DNA from: Bacillus sp. N13C7
GTDB taxonomy: Bacteria > Bacillota > Bacilli > Bacillales > Bacillaceae
Direction: 5' to 3'
DNA: 64,000 nt
Assembly (NCBI RefSeq): GCF_026790065.1
Contig: NZ_JALAMO010000006.1
Location: forward strand, 31,301-95,300
Shown here: piece by piece, positions 1-8,021 of the stretch
Layout of the letters: each line of letters opens with the position of its first letter
How positions within the stretch are numbered: the stretch's first letter is position 1
Translations under genes and position numbers: made by a program
Notes under the pieces: model-generated
What the model saw: the letters and a program-made list of their open reading frames with translations, nothing else
Told to the model about the DNA's origin: nothing
The model's database searches: none

Positions 1-14
1 TTTTTACATAGAGA

Positions 15-40
15 AAAGCCTGCAGGCCTGCAAGCTTTTC
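15..40 (-). terminator. Hairpin after cotZ
   Basis: A strong inverted repeat (AAAAGCCTGCAG facing CTGCAAGCTTTT) lies just downstream of the cotZ stop on the minus strand. It is followed only by a weak T-rich tail, so it is a probable terminator rather than a certain one. Confidence 0.55.
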
Positions 41-50
41 AAGCTTATGA

Positions 51-500
51 TTAATGATGATGGTGCGTGCGATTGATTAATCGTGGATTTAAGCAGTTAA
101 TTGCGCAAAAGCAGTCTAAGTCCACTTCAATGCAGTAGTTCGTTTTTTCCAGTCGGAACACTTCACAAACCGTATCTGAATCGGTAAAGTCCAAAATGTG
201 TTTGTGTTCGTCAAATGCGATTAATAATGATAGTGTTGCGCAGCTGTCATGAACTTTTTCCACTCTGAAAAATACTGTATTAAAGCAAGGGCCGTTATCG
301 AGTTCGCCGACATTACCGAAGGCTACTAAGGGCTTTGATTTTGATGTAAATATTGCAAAAGGCACTGTATCGCCTAGCGAATGAGTTGGCGACAAAAGCT
401 TTGAATGGCAGCTTGTCGGACAGTCCTCTTCAACAGCGTGTTGCAGTTCTTCAATATTTTCTACAGCTTCACGCACGCAGCTTGATGTTTTCTGGCTCAT
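51..500 (-). CDS. cotZ: Spore coat (crust) protein CotZ
   Basis: A 149-residue cysteine-rich protein of the CotY/CotZ spore coat family. It assembles in the outermost spore layer (crust), where CotZ is the morphogenetic anchor and cross-links through disulfides. Cysteines are spread along the chain (for example CPTSC near residue 27 and CFCAINC near residue 130), and the C terminus ends in four histidines after RTH. The start ATG at 500 is preceded by a good AGGAGGGAT ribosome site. It lies directly downstream of the paralogous cotY on the same strand, consistent with the known cotYZ unit. Identity is firm from sequence pattern and context. Confidence 0.95.
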   Translation of the reverse strand: MSQKTSSCVREAVENIEELQHAVEEDCPTSCHSKLLSPTHSLGDTVPFAIFTSKSKPLVAFGNVGELDNGPCFNTVFFRVEKVHDSCATLSLLIAFDEHKHILDFTDSDTVCEVFRLEKTNYCIEVDLDCFCAINCLNPRLINRTHHHH

Positions 501-550
501 ATTATCCCTCCTGCCTTATAAATTTGAGACTGGCGAAATGATGGAGAGTC

Positions 551-576
551 AGCTGCCTCCCTCTGGAAGCAGCTGA
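551..576 (-). terminator. Hairpin between cotY and cotZ
   Basis: CAGCTGC and its complement GCAGCTG flank a short loop in the cotY-cotZ gap. There is no T-run, so this is more likely an RNA stabiliser or attenuator than a full terminator. Confidence 0.35.
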
Positions 577-627
577 ATAATTTGCACCTGTAATAGAGTT
601 TGGAAGGGGATTCCTCTTTACAAGTGT

Positions 628-1116
628 TTATCCATTGTGATGATGCTTTTTATCTCTGTTAGGGGATGTTCTGTCAACTAACTCTGGTGACAGGCATTGA
701 ATTGCACAGAAGCATCCGAGATCCACTTCTATGCAGAAATCCGTCTTTTCTAGCCCGAAGAAATCCGGGTCGCAAGGGTGGCAGACACTTAAAGTATCGC
801 CTTTAACATCGACCGGGCGTAAAATAGAAAGTGTTGCACAGCAATCGCATAATTTTTCGACGCGGAAGAAAATGGATTCAAAGCATTGCATATCATCCAC
901 AAATCCCCCCACGTTTCCGAATGTGGAGAACAACCCGCCTTTTTTATCAAAAACGAGAAACGGAATTGTGTCTTTTCCAGCAATCGTAGGGTTTAAAAGG
1001 TTGGTATAGCAGCCAGTCGGACACTGTTCTTCAACTGCCTCCTGCTCTGCTAAAATCTTTTCCACTGCATCGCATACACAGTTCTCATGCCGGCCATGGG
1101 TTTTTCCGCAGCTCAT
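628..1116 (-). CDS. cotY: Spore coat (crust) protein CotY
   Basis: A 162-residue cysteine-rich paralogue of CotZ that self-assembles into the major lattice of the spore crust. Shared landmarks are CPTGC near residue 33, the [14 protein letters not shown] block mid-protein, and the CFCAIQCL stretch near the C terminus. The end is histidine rich (KKHHHNG). The frame stays open 17 codons further upstream, but the ATG at 1116 has an AAGAAGGAGCTG ribosome site at normal spacing and gives the length usual for CotY. It is the first gene of the cotY-cotZ pair. Confidence 0.95.
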   Translation of the reverse strand: MSCGKTHGRHENCVCDAVEKILAEQEAVEEQCPTGCYTNLLNPTIAGKDTIPFLVFDKKGGLFSTFGNVGGFVDDMQCFESIFFRVEKLCDCCATLSILRPVDVKGDTLSVCHPCDPDFFGLEKTDFCIEVDLGCFCAIQCLSPELVDRTSPNRDKKHHHNG

Positions 1117-1230
1117 TGATTTCAGCTCCTTCTTTATAGGGTATTTGACTTTAGTCCTTAACAACATATGTACCCGTGCCCCACTTGGTGTGGGTGAACG
1201 TCTATATATTCATCATATGCTTGGAAAATA

Positions 1231-1262
1231 AGAAAAAGCAGAGCGTTTTGGCTCTGCTTTTA
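1231..1262 (-). terminator. Terminator after cotX
   Basis: AAAGCAGAGC pairs with GCTCTGCTTT around a short loop; on the minus strand the stem is followed by TTTTTCTT. It separates cotX from the downstream cotYZ unit. Confidence 0.8.
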
Positions 1263-1265
1263 GAG

Positions 1266-1775
1266 TTACAGGATGAGTATGATGACTAAGGCTGCAACAA
1301 GTGTGTTAGTAGCTGTCGAGATTAATGTTGCTACATCAGCATCTACTGTTGTGACATTTACGCCGCGGGAGCATTCGATGAGAAGTTTTTGGCGGTTTAC
1401 TTGTTTGTTAGCTGTAAGCTGCAATAAATCTTGTGCAACTAATTCGGCAATTACGCCGTCTGCAATGGATGTGAGAGCTACTGTTAGGACAGCTGCATTA
1501 AGCGCTGTTACAACTGATGTTACGGCTTGAACGTCTGTAGATGAAATGTTGATGTCACAAGAGTCTCTAATAATAATTGTTTCATCGGAAACTTGTTTGT
1601 TGAGATTTCCCTGTGCGAGATTTTGGTCAACGAAGGCATTGTCGTTGCCAAAACCATTCCCATTACAGCACACATCGCAATGGCATTTTCTTTCTTCTTT
1701 TTTATCTTTTTCTTCGTCTAACGGATGGTTACAGTCAGGATCAAGTGCAACCCAAGAATATGGTCTGCTTTCCAT
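1266..1775 (-). CDS. cotX: Spore coat protein CotX
   Basis: A 169-residue spore coat protein of the insoluble fraction. The N-terminal third holds a Cys/His cluster (CHCDVCC near residues 32-38). The rest consists of two tandem, related hydrophobic blocks: one beginning DETIIIRDSCDINISSTDV, one beginning RQKLLIECSRGVNVTTVDAD. This is the Coat_X repeat architecture also seen once in CotV. The frame is open further upstream, but the ATG at 1775 has an AAAAGGAGGAATTA ribosome site and MESRPY is the natural N terminus. It lies between cotW and cotY and helps build the outer coat/crust during late sporulation. Confidence 0.95.
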   Translation of the reverse strand: MESRPYSWVALDPDCNHPLDEEKDKKEERKCHCDVCCNGNGFGNDNAFVDQNLAQGNLNKQVSDETIIIRDSCDINISSTDVQAVTSVVTALNAAVLTVALTSIADGVIAELVAQDLLQLTANKQVNRQKLLIECSRGVNVTTVDADVATLISTATNTLVAALVIILIL

Positions 1776-1875
1776 ATTAATTCCTCCTTTTCTTTTACTG
1801 TTATTAGATGAGCGAGCCTCTAATTTTGACTGAGGCATATATCCTGATGAAGAACCCTATTTTTTATGATTGGTC

Positions 1876-2193
1876 TCAATTGTTATTGTTTTGCCGTCTT
1901 TGTCTGAGCTGTTCAATTAGTTGTTCTCTCCGACTTAGCGGTTTTTCGTTTTTTTGCTCTTGAGCGGTGGCTTCTTCTTTTTTCTTCTTTTGTTTTTCAA
2001 CTATTTCCGCTGATTTCGCTTGCAAGTCTTTTACCATATTCAAAAGCATTTCCTTTTCTTCATCTGAAAGTTTTTTCATTTTGTCTTTTGTGACGCCGTG
2101 TTTAAGAAAGATATTTTGAACAAGCATTTTCGACATAGGATCAACTTCCGGAAGTTTTGCAAGCTCTTCTTTGAATTTATCGTTATCTGACAT
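1876..2193 (-). CDS. cotW: Spore coat protein CotW
   Basis: A 105-residue, highly charged, Lys/Glu/Gln-rich helical protein, probably coiled coil from about residue 35 to 100 ([26 protein letters not shown]). It is encoded between cotV and cotX, and the cotVWX genes are known to be co-transcribed in the mother cell. CotW is a crust component that keeps CotX and CotV soluble or organised. The start ATG at 2193 has a GCAGAGGTGAAAAC ribosome site. Family assignment rests on composition plus the conserved cot gene order. Confidence 0.92.
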   Translation of the reverse strand: MSDNDKFKEELAKLPEVDPMSKMLVQNIFLKHGVTKDKMKKLSDEEKEMLLNMVKDLQAKSAEIVEKQKKKKEEATAQEQKNEKPLSRREQLIEQLRQRRQNNNN

Positions 2194-2234
2194 TTGTTTT
2201 CACCTCTGCTTTAAAGTTTGTGAAAAAGAAAGGG

Positions 2235-2621
2235 TTAAAGGATGTCAAGTTCGAGGAGAATGCTGTTTAGCACCTGAATCAAAATTTGTATAAAGGTTAT
2301 TATTTCGTCGGCAGACAAAGTAATCTTGATGTTACGGCTGTTAATAATTTTAATAATGGTTCTTTTTTTGATTTGGGAGTTATCGAGAATGAGTATGTCG
2401 CTTGCCACTTCGTCAGCCAAGTCCTCGTCGGTAATAACAAGCTGTGTCACCAAGATAATAAGCGTTGTGACCAAGGCTTGTATAGAAAGGGCAGATGTTA
2501 TATGAGATGTATCTATTGTGATATTTTCGCAATCAATGACTTCGATCTGCTGTTCGAATTCGCTTGATAATTGTTCAAATATTGCAGGGTGCAGGGATTC
2601 AATTTCTTCTTCAAATGACAT
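2235..2621 (-). CDS. cotV: Spore coat protein CotV
   Basis: A 128-residue insoluble-fraction coat protein. Two Coat_X-like units are visible: [16 protein letters not shown] followed by a hydrophobic stretch, then [16 protein letters not shown] followed by another, ending LELDIL. They resemble those of CotX. It is the first gene of cotVWX. The frame is open eight codons further upstream, but the ATG at 2621 carries the AAGAAAGGAGTGAAGG ribosome site. Expression is expected in the mother cell under sigma-K and GerE, as for its family; I did not identify the promoter boxes with confidence. Confidence 0.93.
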   Translation of the reverse strand: MSFEEEIESLHPAIFEQLSSEFEQQIEVIDCENITIDTSHITSALSIQALVTTLIILVTQLVITDEDLADEVASDILILDNSQIKKRTIIKIINSRNIKITLSADEIITFIQILIQVLNSILLELDIL

Positions 2622-2780
2622 AACCTTCACTCCTTTCTTATCCATACTCTATATAATGCAAATGGGGTGCAGAGCGGAATAATAAAAATAACCAATTTTG
2701 CGCCGGACAAGATACAATTCATGAAGAATAGGGTTTTGGCATATATGTGAAGGGATCAAGATTGGCAAAGGAGTGAACAA

Positions 2781-3137
2781 GTGGTTATTAATGGGCTGAC
2801 AATTGCTCTTCTTTCGCTTGCGGTCTTTCGGCTTGCCCGCCTGTTGGTGTTTGACACAATTATGGCGCCGCTTCGCAGCCTGTTTCACGAAGAGAAGGAA
2901 GAAACGGATGCGGATGGTAATAGTGAAACGTATATTGTGATTAAGGGAACAGGTGTCAGGGCGTTTATTGGTGAATTACTGAGCTGTTATTGGTGTACAG
3001 GCGTGTGGTGCGCCGGCTTTTTGATTTTATGCCAGGCATTGATCCCGCAAGCAGCGCAGTGGCTGATTTTGCTGCTGGCGATCGCCGGCCTTGCCGGCAT
3101 TATTGAAACGCTCGTATCAAAATGGCTGCAAGAATGA
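2781..3137 (+). CDS. yjcA: DUF1360 sporulation membrane protein YjcA
   Basis: A 118-residue membrane protein starting with GTG at 2781 behind an AAAGGAG ribosome site. Hydrophobic segments lie at about residues 5-30 and 75-112. Between them is the characteristic LLSCYWCTGVWCAG motif, whose cysteines and tryptophans mark the DUF1360 family. In B. subtilis this gene neighbours cotV and is expressed during sporulation; its biochemical role is unknown. It runs divergently from cotV, so the 159-bp gap between the two starts must hold both promoters. Confidence 0.88.
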   Translation: MVINGLTIALLSLAVFRLARLLVFDTIMAPLRSLFHEEKEETDADGNSETYIVIKGTGVRAFIGELLSCYWCTGVWCAGFLILCQALIPQAAQWLILLLAIAGLAGIIETLVSKWLQE

Positions 3138-3213
3138 GGCGTTCCCACCAGCAACTTTTTACTAACATCCGCATAAAGTAGCATATATGACATAAGGAAA
3201 GGAAGGGATCAAA

Positions 3214-3330
3214 GTGAATCAATTCAATAAACCTTCCCAAAAGACTCCATATACAGATTCATCGTATCAATCAAAAAAGATCAAAAAGAAAGGCTGCGGG
3301 TGCGGAAAGAAAAAGAAAAAGCCTCAATAG
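3214..3330 (+). CDS. Small basic Cys-containing peptide, probably sporulation-related
   Basis: A 38-residue ORF starting with GTG at 3214 with a GGAAAGGAAGGGAT ribosome site and a strong terminator immediately after it. The C-terminal half is extremely basic and holds a CGCGKKKKK motif. A tiny, lysine-rich, cysteine-bearing product between spore genes suggests a spore coat or core component, but I do not recognise it and this role is inference. Ribosome site, terminator and position make it a credible gene despite its length. Confidence 0.65.
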   Translation: MNQFNKPSQKTPYTDSSYQSKKIKKKGCGCGKKKKKPQ

Positions 3331-3339
3331 CCTGGCAAA

Positions 3340-3366
3340 GAAACCGGAGACCTCCGGTTTTTTGTT
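3340..3366 (+). terminator. Terminator after small basic ORF
   Basis: AACCGGAG and CTCCGGTT form a tight hairpin followed by TTTTTGTTTG, a textbook intrinsic terminator. Confidence 0.85.
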
Positions 3367-3417
3367 TGTTTAACAGGGCGGCCTCGCTCAGCATATATCA
3401 TGAGTGGGGGGATGCAA

Positions 3418-3624
3418 GTGAATGAGTTTGAAAAATGGATAGAAGGAAGATATAAACCTCATGAACAAAAGCAAAAAGAGCATGATGACATCATGGGCAG
3501 CATAAGAAAAGACTTGGATGCATTTGATGAAGCCGGTCTGGCATTTGAAGAGGAGATGGAAGAGCTGGCTGAAAAAACCGAAGCCTTACTCAAAAAACAC
3601 CAGGCACAGCACGAACCATCATAA
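3418..3624 (+). CDS. Small acidic helical protein, unknown
   Basis: A 68-residue, strongly charged protein with likely coiled-coil helices (repeated Glu/Lys through FEEEMEELAEKTEALLKK). An ATG at 3400 is in frame, but the GTGGGGGGA ribosome site at 3404-3412 lies downstream of it and points to the GTG at 3418, so I chose that start. It sits among sporulation genes between cotV/yjcA and spoVIF, so a sporulation role is plausible. No known domain is recognised. It may correspond to a B. subtilis yjzB/yjcB-type gene, but I cannot assign the symbol. Confidence 0.7.
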   Translation: MNEFEKWIEGRYKPHEQKQKEHDDIMGSIRKDLDAFDEAGLAFEEEMEELAEKTEALLKKHQAQHEPS

Positions 3625-3705
3625 ATCCGCAATCGCCCTATGCGTTTATCCAAGCCGAATAAAGCGGCTCACATAGTGTATAGAGAGTAAAGGAGGTGCT
3701 TATCT

Positions 3706-3858
3706 ATGGGCTTTGGATACGGATTCGGAGGCGGCTACGGCGGCTGCGGTGGCGGTTATGCTGGCGGTTACGGCGGCGGCTATGGTTCAACATTTGTTCT
3801 TTTAGTCGTATTGTTCATTCTCCTTATCATCGTGGGTGCATCTTTTTATAACTTCTAA
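3706..3858 (+). CDS. yjcZ: YjcZ-family tiny glycine-rich membrane protein
   Basis: A 50-residue protein with two parts. Residues 1-27 are Gly/Tyr-rich repeats ([20 protein letters not shown]). Residues 28-49 form a single hydrophobic transmembrane helix ([15 protein letters not shown]). This is the conserved tiny transmembrane sporulation family of Bacillus. The ribosome site AAAGGAGGTG precedes the ATG at normal spacing. Function is unknown; family members are repeatedly found near sporulation genes, and spoVIF follows here. Confidence 0.88.
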   Translation: MGFGYGFGGGYGGCGGGYAGGYGGGYGSTFVLLVVLFILLIIVGASFYNF

Positions 3859-3990
3859 GGTTTATTAAGGGGAGTACAGGTAATATCCTGTACTTCCTTG
3901 CCTTGTGTTTATTTTTTATTTTTGGAAAAAGCACATTGAACAATGGGTGTTCATACAATACCGTATCACTCCGCCAAAAGGAGGCGTATT

Positions 3991-4245
3991 ATGGATAATC
4001 AATTTTTTAAGAACATCGAAAAGAAAACAGGTGTCAACATGCAGGATGTCATGAATCTTGCCGGCTCCCTTCAAAACGCCAATTTTAAAGACGAAAACAC
4101 AGTGCGCAGTGTCATTAAACGTGTAGCACAGCTGGCAAACAGACGCGTGCCGAAAGAATTAGAAGATAAAATTGTACATTCCATTACAAGCGGAAAAGAA
4201 AAGCTTGATTTTAGTACGATTTCTAAAATGATGGATAATAAATAA
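3991..4245 (+). CDS. spoVIF: Stage VI sporulation protein F
   Basis: An 84-residue mother-cell protein needed for correct assembly of the outer coat (historically yjcC). In the known system SpoVIF acts with GerE-dependent coat gene expression and outer coat maturation. The sequence is helical, with the segment QDVMNLAGSLQNANFKDENTVRSVI central to the family. The frame extends 16 codons upstream, but the ATG at 3991 has AAAAGGAGG seven bases before it and gives the family length. A terminator follows directly. Confidence 0.93.
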   Translation: MDNQFFKNIEKKTGVNMQDVMNLAGSLQNANFKDENTVRSVIKRVAQLANRRVPKELEDKIVHSITSGKEKLDFSTISKMMDNK

Positions 4246-4251
4246 AAAGAG

Positions 4252-4284
4252 GGCCTGGCTGACTCATTGCAGCAGGCCTTTTTT
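4252..4284 (+). terminator. Terminator after spoVIF
   Basis: GGCCTG and CAGGCC form a stem followed by six T residues. Confidence 0.75.
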
Positions 4285-4287
4285 AAA

Positions 4288-4315
4288 AGAAAAAACCCGG
4301 CAGATCACTGCCGGG
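4288..4315 (-). terminator. Terminator after yjcD
   Basis: CCCGGCAG and CTGCCGGG enclose a four-base loop. Read on the minus strand, the stem is followed by a run of T, just past the yjcD stop. Confidence 0.85.
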
Positions 4316-4318
4316 CTG

Positions 4319-6598
4319 TTAGTTATGCAAGGGCTGTTTTGCTTGTTTCAAAAGGGGATACAAAAATCTTGAACGGTGGGCCGTTTTGCCGCGCCTGTTT
4401 GCGGGACAAGACAAATATAAATGCTGTTTGGCCCGTGTCATCGCTACATATAACAGGCGTCTTTCTTCCTCCAAAGGAGCCTCATCTCCTTTTCTCGCTG
4501 TTTCTAATGAGAAATCGTGCGGGATCGAGCCGTCTACCGTGCCTAACACGTAGACGGTTTTAAACTCAAGACCTTTTGACCTGTGAATGGTCATCAGCTG
4601 TACGCCATTTTCATCTGTTCTGTTTTTCTCAGCGGCTCTCATATGGTCTACGTGGGCGAGAAAGTCAGGAATTGTTTTAAACTTCTTAGCGACGACTTTA
4701 ATGTCGCGCAGGTCATCGGAGCCTTTTTCCAGTTTGTTGCCCTCATTGCCCCGTTTTTTTAAATACTCGGAGAAGCCCATTTTTCCTTCTGCAAAGGTGA
4801 TCGCTTCCACGGGTTTCATCGTGCGGAGGCTTGCGAAAAACGGCACGATCTTCTTGATTTTGTCCAGCTGGAAAGGCTTTAGATCAGGCAGTTTGGCCAG
4901 CGCTTTGATCATCGAGCAGTCCTCCGTAATCGAGAGCGCCTTCAGCGTGTTCAAAGCGGACTGTTTTAAGAACAAGGCGGGAAGCAAGTGTTTAATCGCC
5001 TCAGTGTCATCCTCATTTTGGCTGGCGTACAAGTAGGCGAGAATCTGGCGGACGATCCGTCTGCTGTAAAACGATTGGACGCCGCGGTCAGCTGTATATG
5101 GAATTGACGAATGATGAAGCCTTTCATAAATGGCGCGGCCTCCGCTGTTTGTGCGGTAGAGAACCGCAAAGTCTTTAGGGTTTGCCCCGTTTTGAATTTT
5201 TTCCTTGATATCGGAAACGACCATTGTGGCTTCTTCCTCTTCGTCATAAGGATAAAACAGCACAGGGGCCTGGACGTCATCACGGGCCGCTTCAAGCATT
5301 TTGGCATACCTGTTTTTGTTCTTTTTCACGACGATATCAGCACTTGAGACGATGGGGTGCGTAGACCTGTAGTTCGCCGTTAAATAGATTGTCTTCGCTC
5401 CGGGATAATCCTTTTGAAAATCAAGAATAAAAGACGGATTGCTTCCCCGGAACGCGTAGATAGACTGGTCATCGTCCCCGACACAGCACAGATTTTGCTC
5501 CGGGCTTGCCAGCATTTGCATGATTTTATATTGAACTGGGTTAATGTCCTGAAACTCATCAATTAAGATATACGTAAATCGAGATTGATATTGTTCCAGA
5601 AGGTCCGGCCGATCGATAAACAATTCATAGCAGGCGGATGCCATATCATCAAAATCAAATTGATTGTGTTCTTTTTTCTGGCGCTCATAATGTTCATATA
5701 AACGATAGACTTGTTTTTCCCACTCATCCTGCAAAGGAATGCGTTCATTCGGCACATAAGTGTTTTTCCAGAAACCAATCTGCTGCAGGGCCTGATCAAC
5801 GGGGAACTCTTTCTCATCTATGCCTTCTTCATAGAGTGCTTTTTTTATATATTGTTCCCGCTGCCACTCCATTTTCAGCAGATGCTCGCCGTTCCATTTA
5901 GCAGAATCATAGTGATACAAGATTTTATAAAACAAGCTGTGGAATGTTCCGGTGACAAGCCGTCTCACTTTTGCAGGCTGTAATCCGTACTGCTTTGCCA
6001 TGCGTTCTTTCATTTCGGCTACGGCTTTTGTCGTAAAGGTAACAAGCAGCATGTGTTCCGGCGGTATGCCTAAGTGTTCGATCATGTGAGCGGCGCGCGC
6101 AGTCAGCACACGTGTTTTTCCGCTCCCTGCACCTGCAAGCACAAGCAGCGGGCCTTCCGTTTCCGTGACAGCTTTCAGCTGATCCGTGTTCAAGCCGACA
6201 GACGGAAAAAGGCTTGTATCAGGTTCTATCGTTTTTTGAACAAATGGTGTTCCCGGTTTAATGCTTCTCGGACGCTGCCATTCCGTGACAGCTGGAGACG
6301 AATCAGCAGCGATCGTTTTCCCCTTGGGCAAACGAATGACACCAAATTCCTGATCATCTTCTTTTTTCTCCTCTTTAGCGGGCTTCGGTTCGCACGCCGC
6401 CTCACATGCAGGAAAATCTCCTGGCTGGCGATGGATAAACTCTGGCGGATCGGAGATGTTAAGCCGTAACAAAACGGGCTTTCCGCAATGAGGACAAAAT
6501 AAATGTCCTTTTATTCCCTCTTCAAAGAGGAATTGATAATGTTCTCTCGAATATGTATGTAAATGTATGGTTCGATCATTCAGTCGGGCGCATTTCAA
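4319..6598 (-). CDS. yjcD: UvrD/PcrA-like superfamily 1 DNA helicase YjcD
   Basis: A 759-residue SF1A ATP-dependent DNA helicase. The Walker A motif GAGSGKT is at residues 156-162. Other motifs are DEFQD (Walker B, motif II), DDDQSIYAFRGS (motif III), LTANYRST (IV), MTIHRSKGLEF (V) and LLYVAMTRAK (VI). The first 100 residues precede the helicase core and contain a possible zinc finger (CPHCGKP near residue 35 with CEAAC near 65), unlike plain PcrA. The start is TTG at 6598 with GGGAGGA upstream on the minus strand; no in-frame ATG competes. It probably acts in repair or recombination and is distinct from the housekeeping pcrA. Confidence 0.92.
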   Translation of the reverse strand: MKCARLNDRTIHLHTYSREHYQFLFEEGIKGHLFCPHCGKPVLLRLNISDPPEFIHRQPGDFPACEAACEPKPAKEEKKEDDQEFGVIRLPKGKTIAADSSPAVTEWQRPRSIKPGTPFVQKTIEPDTSLFPSVGLNTDQLKAVTETEGPLLVLAGAGSGKTRVLTARAAHMIEHLGIPPEHMLLVTFTTKAVAEMKERMAKQYGLQPAKVRRLVTGTFHSLFYKILYHYDSAKWNGEHLLKMEWQREQYIKKALYEEGIDEKEFPVDQALQQIGFWKNTYVPNERIPLQDEWEKQVYRLYEHYERQKKEHNQFDFDDMASACYELFIDRPDLLEQYQSRFTYILIDEFQDINPVQYKIMQMLASPEQNLCCVGDDDQSIYAFRGSNPSFILDFQKDYPGAKTIYLTANYRSTHPIVSSADIVVKKNKNRYAKMLEAARDDVQAPVLFYPYDEEEEATMVVSDIKEKIQNGANPKDFAVLYRTNSGGRAIYERLHHSSIPYTADRGVQSFYSRRIVRQILAYLYASQNEDDTEAIKHLLPALFLKQSALNTLKALSITEDCSMIKALAKLPDLKPFQLDKIKKIVPFFASLRTMKPVEAITFAEGKMGFSEYLKKRGNEGNKLEKGSDDLRDIKVVAKKFKTIPDFLAHVDHMRAAEKNRTDENGVQLMTIHRSKGLEFKTVYVLGTVDGSIPHDFSLETARKGDEAPLEEERRLLYVAMTRAKQHLYLSCPANRRGKTAHRSRFLYPLLKQAKQPLHN

Positions 6599-6714
6599 AA
6601 AGGGGTCCTCCCAATCAAAAGGTGTTCATTACAGACAATGACTATCATATCAAAAGAAATGTGTTTCAAAAAGTAAGTTTAAGGGAAAAGAGACGGCAGA
6701 GGAGTGGGTATCGC

Positions 6715-6969
6715 ATGATATATGCAGGTCAAATTCAGAACCAGCAATACGCTCAATATGCTAATAGAACGATTGGGCATAAGCAGGATTATGCCGGAAC
6801 AGAAAAAATCAGCTATGTCCCGTTTCAGCGGGTATACAAGGAGCTGGAAAAGCAGCAGGAGAATCAAACGGCTGCTGAAAGAAAGGTAAACGAGACAAAA
6901 CGTAAGCGCTCTCTTTATAAGAGATTGCGAGAAAAAGGAATGGGCACGTACATTAACCGATATGTATAA
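6715..6969 (+). CDS. yjcE: Small basic protein YjcE, unknown function
   Basis: An 84-residue, basic, Gln/Lys/Arg-rich soluble protein (MIYAGQIQNQQYAQ to TYINRYV) with no recognised domain. The frame is open to 6553, overlapping the yjcD start, but the GAGGAGTGGG ribosome site selects the ATG at 6715. It is transcribed away from yjcD and ends at a strong terminator. The symbol is assigned from its place between yjcD and yjcF. Function is unknown. Confidence 0.7.
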   Translation: MIYAGQIQNQQYAQYANRTIGHKQDYAGTEKISYVPFQRVYKELEKQQENQTAAERKVNETKRKRSLYKRLREKGMGTYINRYV

Positions 6970-7000
6970 AAAACCGTTCACATCCAGGGAACGGTTTTTT
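6970..7000 (+). terminator. Terminator after yjcE
   Basis: AACCGTTC and GAACGGTT form a stem followed by six T residues. Confidence 0.85.
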
Positions 7001-7007
7001 ATATGCG

Positions 7008-7036
7008 GAAAAATCCGGATCTCAATAGACCCGGAT
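7008..7036 (-). terminator. Terminator after yjcF
   Basis: ATCCGG and CCGGAT arms lie just past the yjcF stop. On the minus strand the stem runs into TTTTTCC. Confidence 0.65.
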
Positions 7037-7041
7037 GCTGT

Positions 7042-7464
7042 TTAGTCCTTAATCATTTGTAAGTGGGGAATGCCGGCATCAAGGAATTCTTTTTCAGAAA
7101 GCACACGATACCCGTGTTTCTTGTAAAACGGCACAGCCTGTGTTTGTGCGTTTAAAATGAAACCGGAAGCGCCGCCGTCTGCAGCCGCTTTTTCGAGCGC
7201 TTTCATAATGATTCCGCCGACACCGGCTGAGCGGTGGCTTTTTAATACACAAATCCGCTCTAACTTGCCGTAGCCGTCCTTCATACGCCATCTTCCGGCG
7301 CCGACAGGCTTGTCGCCGTCATACACGACGATATGCTCTGACTCATTTTCAAGTTCGTCAATTTCTTCTTCAGCAGGCACGTTTTGTTCTTTGACAAAGA
7401 CTTCTTCTCTTACATAAAATGCATCTTTCATTTGTTCTTCATTTTTTGCAATAACTGCTTTCAA
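7042..7464 (-). CDS. yjcF: GNAT-family N-acetyltransferase YjcF
   Basis: A 140-residue GNAT acetyltransferase. The acetyl-CoA binding motif A is seen as LERICVLKSHRSAGVGGIIM around residues 68-87, followed by QAVPFYKKHGYRVLSEKEF typical of the C-terminal motif B. Acceptor substrate is unknown. The start is TTG at 7464, with a GGAGGAG ribosome site inside the end of yjcG, five bases after its stop, indicating translational coupling. It is the last gene of the yjcH-yjcG-yjcF operon. Confidence 0.9.
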   Translation of the reverse strand: MKAVIAKNEEQMKDAFYVREEVFVKEQNVPAEEEIDELENESEHIVVYDGDKPVGAGRWRMKDGYGKLERICVLKSHRSAGVGGIIMKALEKAAADGGASGFILNAQTQAVPFYKKHGYRVLSEKEFLDAGIPHLQMIKD

Positions 7465-7469
7465 GTCGA

Positions 7470-7985
7470 TTATTCTCCTCCGCCTAGCAAGAAGGTTTCA
7501 TACACTGTCCATGATCCGTTTTCCAGCTGATAAAGCAAGTGGAAGCGGTCAACGATTTCTTCATGTGACACTTCCTGCATTTTTAATTGTCCCAGCACAT
7601 CCGAATGCTCGTCGTCGGAAAGATTTTGCCCGACCGTCACATGCGGAACGAAATTGTATTCCTGTTCACCAGCCAACACACCGGTGTATAACTTTTCATT
7701 GAGTGTTTTTAATTCTTCCGTCGGCTCTGCTTTGATGTAAATGACATTATTAACAGGCGCGAATGAGCTGTATTTTGTCATTTTGAGAACGATCGGATGG
7801 GACTCCTTCGCGATGTTTCTCAGATGTGATACAAGCTGATCCGCTTTCTCCTCCGCACATTCAAACGATGCTCTCAGTGTCAAATGGGGCGGGATCAGGG
7901 AATAGCTCGGGTCATAGCGCTTTCTGTAAGAGTTCGCAAGGTCTTGGAGTTTTTTTGATGGAAATAAAACGATTCCGTATTTCAT
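7470..7985 (-). CDS. yjcG: 2H phosphoesterase family protein YjcG
   Basis: A 171-residue member of the 2H (2'-5' RNA ligase-like) phosphoesterase superfamily. The two signature HxT/S tetrapeptides are present as HLTL at residue 34 and HVTV at residue 115, giving the paired catalytic histidines. Proteins of this class cleave or form 2'-5' or cyclic phosphodiester bonds; the natural substrate of YjcG is not established. The ATG at 7985 has CCAGGAGGGACATA upstream. It is co-transcribed with yjcH and yjcF. Confidence 0.92.
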   Translation of the reverse strand: MKYGIVLFPSKKLQDLANSYRKRYDPSYSLIPPHLTLRASFECAEEKADQLVSHLRNIAKESHPIVLKMTKYSSFAPVNNVIYIKAEPTEELKTLNEKLYTGVLAGEQEYNFVPHVTVGQNLSDDEHSDVLGQLKMQEVSHEEIVDRFHLLYQLENGSWTVYETFLLGGGE

Positions 7986-8021
7986 ATTATGTCCCTCCTG
8001 GAAATAAAGTATGATAGAGTA

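Noticed and set aside
4587-5036. Long plus-strand frames opposite yjcD
   Set aside because: Shadows of the helicase gene, which has complete helicase motifs on the minus strand.
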